Origin: Sporomusa sp. KB1
Lineage (GTDB): Bacteria; Bacillota; Negativicutes; Sporomusales; Sporomusaceae
Reading direction: 5' to 3'
Length of the DNA: 64,000 nucleotides
NCBI RefSeq assembly: GCF_007830295.1
Contig: NZ_VLKC01000001.1
Coordinates: 637,465 to 701,464, forward strand
The position numbers and the translations under genes are program-made. This document shows positions 36,634-43,743 of the stretch, one piece after another. Below the pieces are notes generated by a model. The model did not search any database and was not told the DNA's origin. It saw only the letters and a list, made by a program, of their open reading frames with translations. Positions within the stretch are counted from its first letter, which is position 1. Each line of letters starts with the position of its first letter.

Positions 36634-37059
36634 TTAGACATTTTTGGATAATACTGCTACAACCACTGGCCGCATCCGCTCATCGGTACGCGCCATTTGA
36701 TCAAAGTATTTGACATACCATACCGCTAGTGTAAAAAATCCAACACCACCAGCTATCGATATCAGTAAGCTATCTATCCCAATATAGTGAGCTGCATAAT
36801 TCCCAGCCAACGCCCCGGCGAAAGCTGCAAGTAATGGTGCCATATAGACAACAAATGCCGCTTTAAGCATATTCACCTCGCGAATCTCGATAGCTACTCG
36901 CTGACCTGGTTTGGCATCAGCCATATTTAGGGCTTCCACAACGATAGCTGTATTGCCTGGGCATGAACCGCAGTTTTCACAGTCACTATGCCTGCTAGCC
37001 TTAACCTTGGCCATCTTACCAATCACCTCTAAGATAATACCTTCTTGCTGTTTAATCAT
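36634..37059 (-). CDS. SoxR-reducing-system / RseC-family membrane protein
   Basis: 141 residues from ATG 37059 (GGAGAG site). N-terminal Cys cluster CENCGSCPGN, then two TM helices (about residues 67-110: FVVYMAPLLAAFAGALAGNYAA, SLLISIAGGVGFFTLAVWYV). RseC-family proteins are linked to redox or envelope-stress signalling and to Rnf-type systems. It shares its promoter architecture with the efflux operon, implying co-regulation. Confidence 0.87.
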   Translation of the reverse strand: MIKQQEGIILEVIGKMAKVKASRHSDCENCGSCPGNTAIVVEALNMADAKPGQRVAIEIREVNMLKAAFVVYMAPLLAAFAGALAGNYAAHYIGIDSLLISIAGGVGFFTLAVWYVKYFDQMARTDERMRPVVVAVLSKNV

Positions 37060-37099
37060 TTTCTCACTCTCCATTCCCTATTCAGTACTAACTACCTAT

Positions 37100-37131
37100 A
37101 TTATACAAATGAAATATGAATAACTTATGAA
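37100..37131 (-). promoter_or_regulatory. Promoter with tandem response-regulator-type repeats, RseC-like gene
   Basis: Minus strand: TTCATAA-based 11-bp repeats (37131-37121 and 37120-37110), four bases, TATAAT (37105-37100). Spacing is base-for-base the same as at 36430-36461, and the first repeat differs in one base only. Confidence 0.7.
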
Positions 37132-37209
37132 TATAGCATGCGGATATTAGCATATAATCTGCAATGCCAGGCCATGCTACCAGTAATTATCCTACACACG
37201 AGGTGACTT

Positions 37210-38349
37210 ATGCAAGCTCTACGTTTATTTGCTATTGTTTCCGTGATGCTGCTAGCATCACTAAACGTCAGCTATAGTGCAATCGCAGAAGCTAGCACCA
37301 CCGAAATAAGCAACGGTTTTGTCACAATCATAGATACAGTTGGCAATATTGTCTTTCAAACAGGCCTTGCAGTCCATCCTGGTGATGAATTTATTGATGA
37401 GGATAACCGGGTCTATGTTGTTACTGCCGTTCAAGGGACATCTGCTACAGCAGAATGTGTTCGCGAAGAGTCTATTAGTGACCTATGGCCGGACACAATC
37501 CCCGTGCAGGCACCCGCCCAGTCAGCAAGTCAACTGGTGAGCATCTATCATACACACACAGATGAATCCTATATTCCTACCGACGGTAAATCTACCGTCA
37601 CAGGCGATGGAAGCATCCTTCTTGTAGGGGAAGCCTTTAGCAAACGGTTATCCGAACTTGGTTACCAGACCAACCATGACAAAACCCTTCACGATCCCCA
37701 TGATGCGAACGCCTATCAACGTTCCCGGCGTACTGCAATGAAACTGCTTCAACAACAACCGGCCGCACTGTTTGACATCCATCGCGACAGCGCGCCAGCG
37801 AAAATATACGACTTTCATGTGAACGGCCAGGATGCCACCAAAATTTTATTAGTCGTTGGCCGCCAAAATCAAAACATTAATACCACCATGAATTATGCCA
37901 CAACCATTAAATCAGCCGCAGATGCGAAATACAAAGGCTTAATACGAGGTATCTTTATCGCTAATGGCGGCTATAACCAAGACTTAAACCCTCATAGTAT
38001 TCTAGTGGAAATTGGCACCCAATACAATAACCGGGAAGCTGCCGACCGTAGCGCCGCTCTATTTGCAGATGTGATACCCTCTTTTCTTGCTCCCGGCACT
38101 GCGGCTCCAGCGGCTCAGGCTCCAGCAGCCGTACCATCACCAGCAATATCGATAACTCCCGATATTGCTGCCAATACCAATCCTGGCCCGCGCCAAGATA
38201 CCCTACTCGTCATTGGCGCACTGGTTTTGGGTACAGGTGCTTTCCTTTTTCTCAGCACAGGCAGCCTGCATGAAGCCAAGGCCAAGCTCCTCCGTTTCGG
38301 TAAATATGAGTTTGGCGACATCTTCCGTTCACGAAAAAAACGCAAATAA
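37210..38349 (+). CDS. spoIIP: Stage II sporulation protein P
   Basis: 379 residues. Signal/anchor at the N-terminus, SpoIIP amidase/endopeptidase domain (about 105-295) with YHTHTDESYIP, ALFDIHRDSAP, RQNQN and ILVEIGTQYNN (conserved His and Glu ligands). A Pro/Ala linker and a C-terminal hydrophobic segment (LLVIGALVLGTGAFLFL) follow. Part of the engulfment hydrolase complex with SpoIID/SpoIIM. Shows the organism is, or descends from, a spore former. Confidence 0.93.
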   Translation: MQALRLFAIVSVMLLASLNVSYSAIAEASTTEISNGFVTIIDTVGNIVFQTGLAVHPGDEFIDEDNRVYVVTAVQGTSATAECVREESISDLWPDTIPVQAPAQSASQLVSIYHTHTDESYIPTDGKSTVTGDGSILLVGEAFSKRLSELGYQTNHDKTLHDPHDANAYQRSRRTAMKLLQQQPAALFDIHRDSAPAKIYDFHVNGQDATKILLVVGRQNQNINTTMNYATTIKSAADAKYKGLIRGIFIANGGYNQDLNPHSILVEIGTQYNNREAADRSAALFADVIPSFLAPGTAAPAAQAPAAVPSPAISITPDIAANTNPGPRQDTLLVIGALVLGTGAFLFLSTGSLHEAKAKLLRFGKYEFGDIFRSRKKRK

Positions 38350-38364
38350 TGAGCAGAGTAACTA

Positions 38365-38571
38365 TTACCTATATACATTGTTGTCCGTTAAAATTTCCCG
38401 CCACGCCGCCTTTTTGTGTTCTCCCTCCATGGCAAGCTTCAGATACTCGATGATTGACTCGAGGGGAACTCCGGCTTTTTTGAACTTCATCGCCAAATCA
38501 ATCCAGTGCAATATCATTTCATCATAATCCCGGATGCCTGACTCGGTACGCGGCACCGGTGGAATTAAACG
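38365..38571 (-). pseudogene. MerR-family regulator remnant (DNA-binding helices lost)
   Basis: About 68 codons. Homology begins abruptly at RLIPPVPRTESGIRDYDEM and continues as MKFKKAGVPLESIIEYLKLAMEGE, the segment after the HTH of AdhR-like MerR regulators. The first ~30 residues with the HTH are missing; upstream sequence is the terminator hairpin of the cupin gene. A MerR-type promoter still stands before the flavodoxin gene (39858-39888), so its own regulator may have decayed. Confidence 0.8.
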
Positions 38572-38590
38572 ATTCCCACCCTGCGCAAAT

Positions 38591-38628
38591 GGGGTGCTGC
38601 GCTGACAAATTTATCAGCACAGCACCCC
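38591..38628 (-). terminator. Terminator after the cupin gene
   Basis: Near-perfect hairpin ggggtgctg.../...cagcacccc, 30 nt past the cupin stop. Weak T-run. Confidence 0.6.
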
Positions 38629-38657
38629 ATCGTACTGTCATCGACAAATACAAAGGA

Positions 38658-39074
38658 TTATTTTAATTGATTGTATTCATCATCGGCAACAGGTTCCAAC
38701 CATTCTGCCGGACCTGCCTGGCTGTTGGTTTCAACGGAAAGGTGTACGAACCAGCTGTCTTTCGCAGCCCCGTGCCAATGTTTCACGTTTGCCGGAATCT
38801 TTACAACATCACCTGCCCTGAGCTCACGCGCCGGTGTTCCGTCTTCCTGATACCAACCTCTGCCACCTGTGACTAAGAGAATCTGACCGCCCGGATGTTT
38901 ATGCCAGTTATTGCGGCAGCCCGGCTCGAATGTTACGTTGCCAATGGGACAGTTGAATTCCTTGTCGCCCTGTACCAGCATCTGAAGATAGGCCTGACCG
39001 ATAAAACTTTTATTAAATGGCTCCGGCATTTTATCGCCTTTCGGAAAAATTACGCTATTGCTTAAATCACTCAT
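38658..39074 (-). CDS. Cupin-domain protein
   Basis: 138 residues with one cupin barrel: metal motif NNWHKHPGGQILLVTGGRGWYQEDG (His, His, Glu-type) and PANVKHWHGA. Companion of MerR-regulated flavodoxin/reductase loci. Catalytic role uncertain. AGGGAGAGG site. Same strand as the flavodoxin gene 56 nt upstream. Confidence 0.88.
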   Translation of the reverse strand: MSDLSNSVIFPKGDKMPEPFNKSFIGQAYLQMLVQGDKEFNCPIGNVTFEPGCRNNWHKHPGGQILLVTGGRGWYQEDGTPARELRAGDVVKIPANVKHWHGAAKDSWFVHLSVETNSQAGPAEWLEPVADDEYNQLK

Positions 39075-39130
39075 TTGAACCTCTCCCTCATTATAATTTG
39101 TAGATCTTTTCCGTTTTCACTCGAATCAGC

Positions 39131-39607
39131 TTATTTTACGCCAGTCTTTTTCAGCCAGGATTCTACCAGTGAATCCCTCGCCGTGTCATCGTATACCGAA
39201 AGCACTGACAGCACCGCCGAATCAGGGCAGGACTTTTTGACTATGGCTTCGATATGACCGGAGCCGCCTCCGCCGTGGGTGCAAAACGGAACAACGTTTT
39301 TTTCTGACAAATCATAGCTTTCCAGGAAAGTGGCAACCGGCGGTGCAATCGTACTCCACCAGTTCGGCGTGCCGATGAAGACCGTATCATAAGCTGAGAT
39401 GTCTTTGACCTTAGTTTTAAGCTCAGGCTTGAAGCCTGCCTGGATTTCTTTTTTCGCCTGTTCCACGACTGTGTTGTAGTCGTCAGGATAGAACTTTTCC
39501 GGCACTAGTTCACAGAGCGTCCCGCCAGTCTCCTCAGCAATCAGCTTCGCCAATTTACGTGTGTTCCCAGAATGGGAATAATACACAATCAAACTATTTT
39601 TACTCAT
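39131..39607 (-). CDS. Flavodoxin-family protein
   Basis: 158 residues. FMN phosphate loop YYSHSGNTRKLAKLI, then FIGTPNWWSTIAPPVATFLESYD and CTHGGGGSGHIEA. Electron carrier or quinone reductase-like. Driven by a MerR-type promoter (39858-39888) with a 250-nt leader. Confidence 0.93.
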   Translation of the reverse strand: MSKNSLIVYYSHSGNTRKLAKLIAEETGGTLCELVPEKFYPDDYNTVVEQAKKEIQAGFKPELKTKVKDISAYDTVFIGTPNWWSTIAPPVATFLESYDLSEKNVVPFCTHGGGGSGHIEAIVKKSCPDSAVLSVLSVYDDTARDSLVESWLKKTGVK

Positions 39608-39857
39608 ATAAAAAAACTCCCTTCATTGCTTTACAGCTTCAATCCTGACAGTGAAATCGCCGTCATCTTTGCCAGTTTTTCGAGTCCGGTCATAAGATGC
39701 CCTATTGGGACCAGTCCTTGGGAATAGTGAAAATCGTGGTACAATATCGTTAGCGAAACTGACTGCGAAGTTCCCTTGCCGTAAAATCACCATAGACCCT
39801 TTTCCTTGCAAATGAAAGCTAAGATACGAACAAACTTTGGATTTGTTGTACGCTCAC

Positions 39858-39888
39858 AGGTTACCACTTTGAGCTAACTCAAAGTCAA
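39858..39888 (-). promoter_or_regulatory. MerR-type promoter with 19-bp spacer
   Basis: Minus strand: -35 TTGACT (39888-39883), 19-bp spacer, -10 TAACCT (39863-39858). The spacer contains the dyad TTGAGTTAGCTCAA. Over-long spacers with a centred dyad are the hallmark of MerR-activated promoters. Serves flavodoxin and cupin. Confidence 0.75.
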
Positions 39889-39928
39889 GCTTTTTTTCGG
39901 TCTAAAAAAATTTTAACCATTAAAAAAA

Positions 39929-40073
39929 TGCCATGCAGCTGCCCCTTTTCGAAAATCGATCAATTGCGGCAGTGGCATACAGAACAATCCCGTCACTGTT
40001 TTGAATGAATCTATCCAGCAAAAGGGCGTGCCGCAAAACGTTTTTTGAAAAAACGCAAAGCGATACGCCCTTT
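39929..40073. other. Two hairpins in an otherwise empty gap
   Basis: 39929-39977 (tgcca...ctgcc with ggcagtggca, one bulge) and 40021-40073 (aaagggcgt/acgcccttt with inner cgttttt/aaaaacg). No gene seen from 39890 to 40244. They may be terminators or fossil repeat ends. Confidence 0.4.
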
Positions 40074-40170
40074 TCTTATGATCAATACGATTAAAGTAGC
40101 AAATGCGACTGCAAAAGCCAACGTCTCATATGTAGTCTAACTGTTTTCGGAAAAGAACAGCGCAAATACA

Positions 40171-40212
40171 GAAAAGCTCTATAGCGGGAAGAATATAGCT
40201 ATAGAGCTTTTC
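40171..40212 (-). terminator. Terminator after the tautomerase pseudogene
   Basis: 15-bp perfect stem gaaaagctctatagc / gctatagagcttttc (40171-40185 / 40198-40212). Confidence 0.8.
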
Positions 40213-40244
40213 GATTAGTAGCAGCTGCTCATAAAGACTATTTT

Positions 40245-40430
40245 TTATTCTCTATCTGATAATAACATTCCACCAACACCGACATTGTCATAGTCATTCT
40301 CTTTTATCAAAACTGTGAAAATTTCTACGGGAAGTTAGATAACATCACTGGCAGTTTTAGTAAGTTCCCGGACCAGTTGCCGCTTTTTCTCCTTACTCAT
40401 TTGTGGACCTTCTATTGTGATAACAGGCAT
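40245..40430 (-). pseudogene. 4-oxalocrotonate tautomerase-like gene with one in-frame stop
   Basis: ATG at 40430 follows GAGGAG (7-nt spacing), 39 nt after the DUF169 gene. Reads MPVITIEGPQMSKEKKRQ, LVRELTKTASDVI, then TAA (40335-40337), then continues in the same frame LPVEIFTVLIKENDYDN, VGVGGMLLSDRE, stop. Together 61 codons, the exact size and pattern of a 4-OT tautomerase with catalytic Pro2. A single nonsense codon interrupts it. TAA is not a known Sec or Pyl codon, so a simple nonsense mutation (or a sequencing error) is likeliest. Confidence 0.88.
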
Positions 40431-40469
40431 ATGCTCAGCTCCTCTGTTTTGTTATACCAGGCTCATCAG

Positions 40470-41219
40470 CTATTTACCGGGAATACGTTCAGCGATTTGC
40501 TTCCATTCGTGCTTATCAAGAAAACTGCCTGGTACATTGTCTTCCATCTCTTTAAACATGACGTACGGCACACTGAAGGACAGCAGATCGGCGTCGATAC
40601 GAGGACGTACCGAAATATCTGTCATCCCAATAACGCCCCGCGGTCGTTCCCCGGTTGCCTCACTCCATGGAAACAGACAGGTAGTCTGGCAGCCTGCCGC
40701 AAAGGGTGCAATAACACTGTCATGGCCGGGACGGCCATAATTGGCCAACACAATGAGCGCAGTCAATTGGTCCGGATTGGCGTAAAAAACAACCACTTTC
40801 GGTTCTTCTTGGGTAGTATCCACTTCTGCCAGCGGTTTAAATACAATGTATTGTTCGGATATATCGATGCTAGGAACTGACTCCATCCAGGCTTTTGCTA
40901 GTTCAGGTGTTTTTTTGAAACCCTCCGGCTCACGTGTTTTATATCCCTCAGGTAATTTATCTTCTCCTGTAGACAGAAAATATTCCATGCCTTCTGAATA
41001 CTCATTTACTAATCCTAAGCCGATGCCGCCGCCCTCACAGCCAAATGTAGAACGGCTGAAAACGGCCCGGCGCCCTTTGGCAACTGCAGTTAACATAGCT
41101 GCAACACAACCCCAGTTTCCTTCCATAAACTCCAGAGCACCCTGCGGTTTCTCATTGGTAACGAGTATAGCGATCGGAGAATACCTGAGTTTTAACCTTT
41201 GTGCAATTTCACTTTGCAT
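40470..41219 (-). CDS. DUF169 protein
   Basis: 249 residues with the DUF169 pattern: LRYSPIAILVTNEKPQGA, GNWGCVAAMLTAVAKGRRAVFSRSTFGCEGGGIGLGL, PFAAGCQTTCLFPW, PRGVIGMTDISVRP. Several conserved cysteines suggest metal or cofactor binding. AAGGAGG before ATG. A copy of the TetR palindrome lies 94 bp upstream (41313-41328). Function unknown. Confidence 0.88.
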   Translation of the reverse strand: MQSEIAQRLKLRYSPIAILVTNEKPQGALEFMEGNWGCVAAMLTAVAKGRRAVFSRSTFGCEGGGIGLGLVNEYSEGMEYFLSTGEDKLPEGYKTREPEGFKKTPELAKAWMESVPSIDISEQYIVFKPLAEVDTTQEEPKVVVFYANPDQLTALIVLANYGRPGHDSVIAPFAAGCQTTCLFPWSEATGERPRGVIGMTDISVRPRIDADLLSFSVPYVMFKEMEDNVPGSFLDKHEWKQIAERIPGK

Positions 41220-41312
41220 AATGAATTTCCTCCTTTTCTGATTGGCTGTTTCCCTTAACTCAACGGTTTATTTAGATGCACACTCCCCCCTACCATGTAA
41301 ATATGCCCATAG

Positions 41313-41328
41313 ATTGACCCAGGTCAAT
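41313..41328. promoter_or_regulatory. TetR palindrome, site 1
   Basis: ATTGACCCAGGTCAAT, upstream of DUF169 on the minus strand. A TATAAT (minus, near 41368-41373) lies further upstream, so the site would fall in the transcribed leader. Confidence 0.7.
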
Positions 41329-41451
41329 TAAAAAATATAAAGGGACATGGAATTCTTGCGTAATTCGATTATAGAATATTGACCATTTGAGTACACTGTC
41401 CCCAAGTGGAAAAGCCTCTCTTTTCGGAAACTCTTCAATAACACCGCCAGC

Positions 41452-41467
41452 AATGACCCAAGTCAAT
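41452..41467. promoter_or_regulatory. TetR palindrome, site 2
   Basis: AATGACCCAAGTCAAT, two changes from the consensus, midway between DUF169 and the SMR gene. Confidence 0.6.
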
Positions 41468-41514
41468 TCAATTGTAAAAAATTAATGGCTTTGCTGTCAA
41501 GCAAAACTCTTTTC

Positions 41515-41563
41515 TTGACAAAACAATTTCTGTTTTTATAAAATCATATTGACTAGGGTCAAT
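41515..41563 (+). promoter_or_regulatory. SMR promoter with TetR palindrome, site 3
   Basis: -35 TTGACA (41515-41520), 16-bp spacer, -10 TATAAA (41537-41542), then ATTGACTAGGGTCAAT (41548-41563) five bases later. The operator covers the start-site region, as expected for repression. Same geometry as 42251-42299. Confidence 0.8.
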
Positions 41564-41660
41564 TGCGGAGCGTGATACCGGTACTCACTATTGCGGGAAT
41601 CAGAAAAATCCCGAAGTCAAGCGCACATGCGGCCTTGCAATTACATTGGAGGATAAAATA

Positions 41661-41987
41661 ATGAATGCATATGTGTTATTAGCAATCGCTATCGTTTGCG
41701 AAATATTCGCAACCTCGATGCTGAAAGCTTCTGTAGGCTTTACAAAACTTGCCCCCAGCCTTGCATTTATCATAGTGATGAGTGCTTCCTTTTATGCAGT
41801 CTCACAAGCATTGAATCAAATCCCTCTAGGCATAGCCTATGCCATTTGGTCAGGACTAGGAACAGCACTGACAGCGTTAATCGCAGTATTCATCTGGAAG
41901 GAAACAATGAATGCCTATACTGTTACCGGTATAATCCTCGTCATTATTGGCGTTGTATTACTAAACTTAAAAGGCGCAGGACATTAA
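41661..41987 (+). CDS. Small multidrug resistance (SMR) transporter
   Basis: 108 residues from ATG 41661 (GGAGG at 8 nt). Four TM helices, with conserved Glu14 in LLAIAIVCEIFATSMLKAS and AYAIWSGLGTALTALIA. EmrE/QacC-like proton antiporter of cationic compounds, normally a homodimer. No partner SMR gene is adjacent. Controlled by the TetR palindrome. Confidence 0.95.
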   Translation: MNAYVLLAIAIVCEIFATSMLKASVGFTKLAPSLAFIIVMSASFYAVSQALNQIPLGIAYAIWSGLGTALTALIAVFIWKETMNAYTVTGIILVIIGVVLLNLKGAGH

Positions 41988-42035
41988 GCATGCCGTCACA
42001 GAATAACAACCGACAGGCGAAAAAAAGACAACTAA

Positions 42036-42188
42036 TTTAGACGAGTTAACGGCCTTGAGGGAATGGATAAAAAAACCATCGTAACAACCTTAAGCAAGGA
42101 TGGCATTTTTGCCAGTTCGGCAAGCGCTTGTAGTGCAGGCGCCATAAAGCCCTCGCGTATAATGCTGGCAACAGGAGCGTCCGAATAA
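42036..42188 (+). pseudogene. Cysteine desulfurase (NifS/IscS-like) C-terminal remnant
   Basis: Plus-strand reading: RVNGLEGMDKKTIVTTLSK, DGIFASSASACSAGAIKPS, RIMLATGASE, stop. It matches the active-site loop (S-A-C) and the following LEPSHVL-type helix of class V aminotransferase desulfurases. Most of the enzyme is absent, and further weak similarity continues past the stop. A decayed fragment between SMR and tetR. Confidence 0.7.
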
Positions 42189-42250
42189 ACTACCCTAAGA
42201 ACCGTCTGCCAAATACATGAAAAACTCCCTCTCTGCTCATTATTTTTTTC

Positions 42251-42299
42251 TTGACAATGCAAACACTATTTTTATAAAATTATATTGACCCAGGTCATT
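42251..42299 (+). promoter_or_regulatory. tetR promoter with TetR palindrome, site 4
   Basis: TTGACA (42251-42256), 16-bp spacer, TATAAA (42273-42278), then ATTGACCCAGGTCATT (42284-42299). Nearly superimposable on the SMR promoter, so tetR is probably auto-repressed. Confidence 0.8.
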
Positions 42300-42371
42300 C
42301 ATGATATTATTATTACTATTTTCGTATCGATTTATAACAGGATCGTAACTACTGGTTAGGAGGTACTTTTT

Positions 42372-42998
42372 ATTACAAGAATCATAAAAGAAGCGGACGT
42401 CCGGCGGACCGAGCTGATGGATGCAGCGCTGGAGCTGTTTCGCTCCGGCGGCTATCAGAAAACAATGATCATTGATATTACCAAACAAGTCGGCGCCGCT
42501 AAAGGCACCTTCTATCACTATTATCCTTCCAAAGAAGCCATTGTGCAGGCAATTTGCAACCGCTGGGCCACTGAAATGGTCGCTTCTTTCAAGTTGGAAA
42601 GCCGCGATCTTGATGCCCTGCCCAAGCTGCAATTGTTTATTGAGCGCCTGTTTCTGCCTCATCAAATGAATATTCTTTTTAAAAGGCTATGGGATGAAGA
42701 ACAACTCAACTTATATTATAAAACCTGGAGAAATTTGGTGGAGACTGTATTTAACCCGCTGCTTGCCGGCATACTTGAACAGGGAAACCGGGAAGAAAGC
42801 ATGCATGTGTCCTGTCAGCAACAAGCGATTGCTTTTTTCTGGAGTACCTTAACTTGCGTGTGGGAAGCCATTTTTTTTCAAGAACCTGCTGATATGATTG
42901 CCAGCAAAGCCAAAATGGCCACCTCTCTATTAGAACGCATCCTTGGAATCAAGGAAGGTACATTCGAAATATCATTGACCAGCTATTGGATTGCGTAG
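42372..42998 (+). CDS. TetR-family regulator, apparently starting at ATT
   Basis: 208 residues if begun at ATT 42372, which has AGGAGG at 8 nt. An in-frame TAG (42357) precludes an earlier start, and the first ATG (42417) would cut the first helix. The extension reads TRIIKEADVRRTEL, matching the usual TetR N-terminus. HTH: MDAALELFRSGGYQKTMIIDITKQVGAAKGTFYHYYPSKEAIV. The C-terminal domain is helical. Likely repressor of itself, SMR, and perhaps DUF169 and the small ORF after it. Confidence 0.88.
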   Translation: MTRIIKEADVRRTELMDAALELFRSGGYQKTMIIDITKQVGAAKGTFYHYYPSKEAIVQAICNRWATEMVASFKLESRDLDALPKLQLFIERLFLPHQMNILFKRLWDEEQLNLYYKTWRNLVETVFNPLLAGILEQGNREESMHVSCQQQAIAFFWSTLTCVWEAIFFQEPADMIASKAKMATSLLERILGIKEGTFEISLTSYWIA

Positions 42999-43024
42999 GA
43001 ATTACGCATCTTTTTTCGCCCATA

Positions 43025-43040
43025 ATTGACCCAGGTCAAT
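43025..43040. promoter_or_regulatory. TetR palindrome, site 5
   Basis: ATTGACCCAGGTCAAT, identical to site 1, between tetR and a 45-codon ORF. Confidence 0.7.
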
Positions 43041-43042
43041 TA

Positions 43043-43180
43043 ATGAAAAGGAGCAAAGGCTTTTATATTTGCTTCATGACGGATAAGCTGGACACAATAC
43101 ATGCGTTTGCGCAGGCCAAAGGACTAAATCCATCCGAAATCCGGATGCCAAAAGCCGCTATTTTTATGTATGTAGAATAG
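43043..43180 (+). CDS. Short ORF of unknown function after TetR site 5
   Basis: 45 codons from ATG 43043, or 34 from ATG 43076; neither has a good ribosome-binding site at normal spacing (GGAG lies 24 nt before the second). Reads MTDKLDTIHAFAQAKGL, NPSEIRMPKAAIFMYVE. The composition looks protein-like and the ORF ends before a strong terminator. It may be a remnant of a longer gene. No family recognised. Confidence 0.35.
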   Translation: MKRSKGFYICFMTDKLDTIHAFAQAKGLNPSEIRMPKAAIFMYVE

Positions 43181-43197
43181 ATAGGAATGTATTGCTT

Positions 43198-43221
43198 GGC
43201 CCCGCATTTTTCGGGGCTTTT
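43198..43221 (+). terminator. Terminator after the tetR unit
   Basis: gccccg/cggggc stem (43199-43204 / 43212-43217) followed by TTTTTC on the plus strand. Confidence 0.85.
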
Positions 43222-43331
43222 TCTTTCGCAATCGTGCATGCATCGGCATAAAATACGCAGTCAGGCAGGCATTCTGTCCCCAGAATGTCCCCAGTATGGA
43301 AGGGTTGGTGTAAAGAAGGGATGAATGGGAA

Positions 43332-43361
43332 AAGTCGCCCATCCCTAAGGGCAGGCGACTT
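43332..43361 (-). terminator. Terminator after the small Gly-rich peptide gene
   Basis: aagtcgcc/ggcgactt stem (43332-43339 / 43354-43361) with CTTTT on the minus strand. Confidence 0.7.
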
Positions 43362-43431
43362 ATGGCACAACCAATATCTAAGCGGGCCGCACTTTAGATT
43401 TAGTTGTGGATTTGGCTACGATCAAACTATG

Positions 43432-43539
43432 TTAGCAGGTTGAACTACGTTCATTATTGCAGCAGAAAAATAGTAAAAGTATTATAATGATGATTATAAA
43501 ACAGCTACTACCACTACCTCCGAAATTACCAAATCCCAT
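43432..43539 (-). CDS. Small Gly-rich hydrophobic peptide (35 aa), YjcZ-like
   Basis: ATG 43539 with AAGGAGG at 8-nt spacing. Reads MGFGNFGGSGSSC, FIIIIIILLLFFCC, NNERSSTC: Gly/Ser-rich head, one TM helix and a Cys-containing tail. Resembles the small YjcZ-type peptides of spore formers, many of which are spore-associated. It has its own terminator. Function unknown. Confidence 0.7.
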   Translation of the reverse strand: MGFGNFGGSGSSCFIIIIIILLLFFCCNNERSSTC

Positions 43540-43713
43540 AAAGAATACCTCCTTCATTACATAGTAGGGACATTACATACTATGCTATACAGGATGGGTT
43601 TGCTCCGGGAACATTATAATAAAAAAGCCGCACCCCGGAGGATGCGGCCACAACCCCGCGAAAGGAGTGAACCTCATGAAAATAGGGCGATATTTTCTTC
43701 CCAAAACAAAAAA

Positions 43714-43737
43714 GACCGGCAGCCGAAGCTACCGGTC
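43714..43737 (-). terminator. Terminator after the Cys-rich secreted protein gene
   Basis: gaccgg/ccggtc stem extended by a further four-base arm with one mismatch, followed by TTTTTTGTTTTG on the minus strand. Confidence 0.85.
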
Positions 43738-43743
43738 GATTAT

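Noticed and set aside
39623..39811. 62-codon minus-strand ORF in the flavodoxin leader
   Set aside because: No recognisable family, composition not clearly protein-like, lies between the MerR-type promoter and the flavodoxin start. A leader or remnant is as likely.
40335..40337. Recoding of the internal stop in the tautomerase gene
   Set aside because: The codon is TAA, not used for selenocysteine or pyrrolysine, and no recoding element is visible.
42032..42262. 76-codon minus-strand ORF between SMR and tetR
   Set aside because: It is the antisense of the cysteine desulfurase remnant, which has the recognisable active-site loop on the plus strand.
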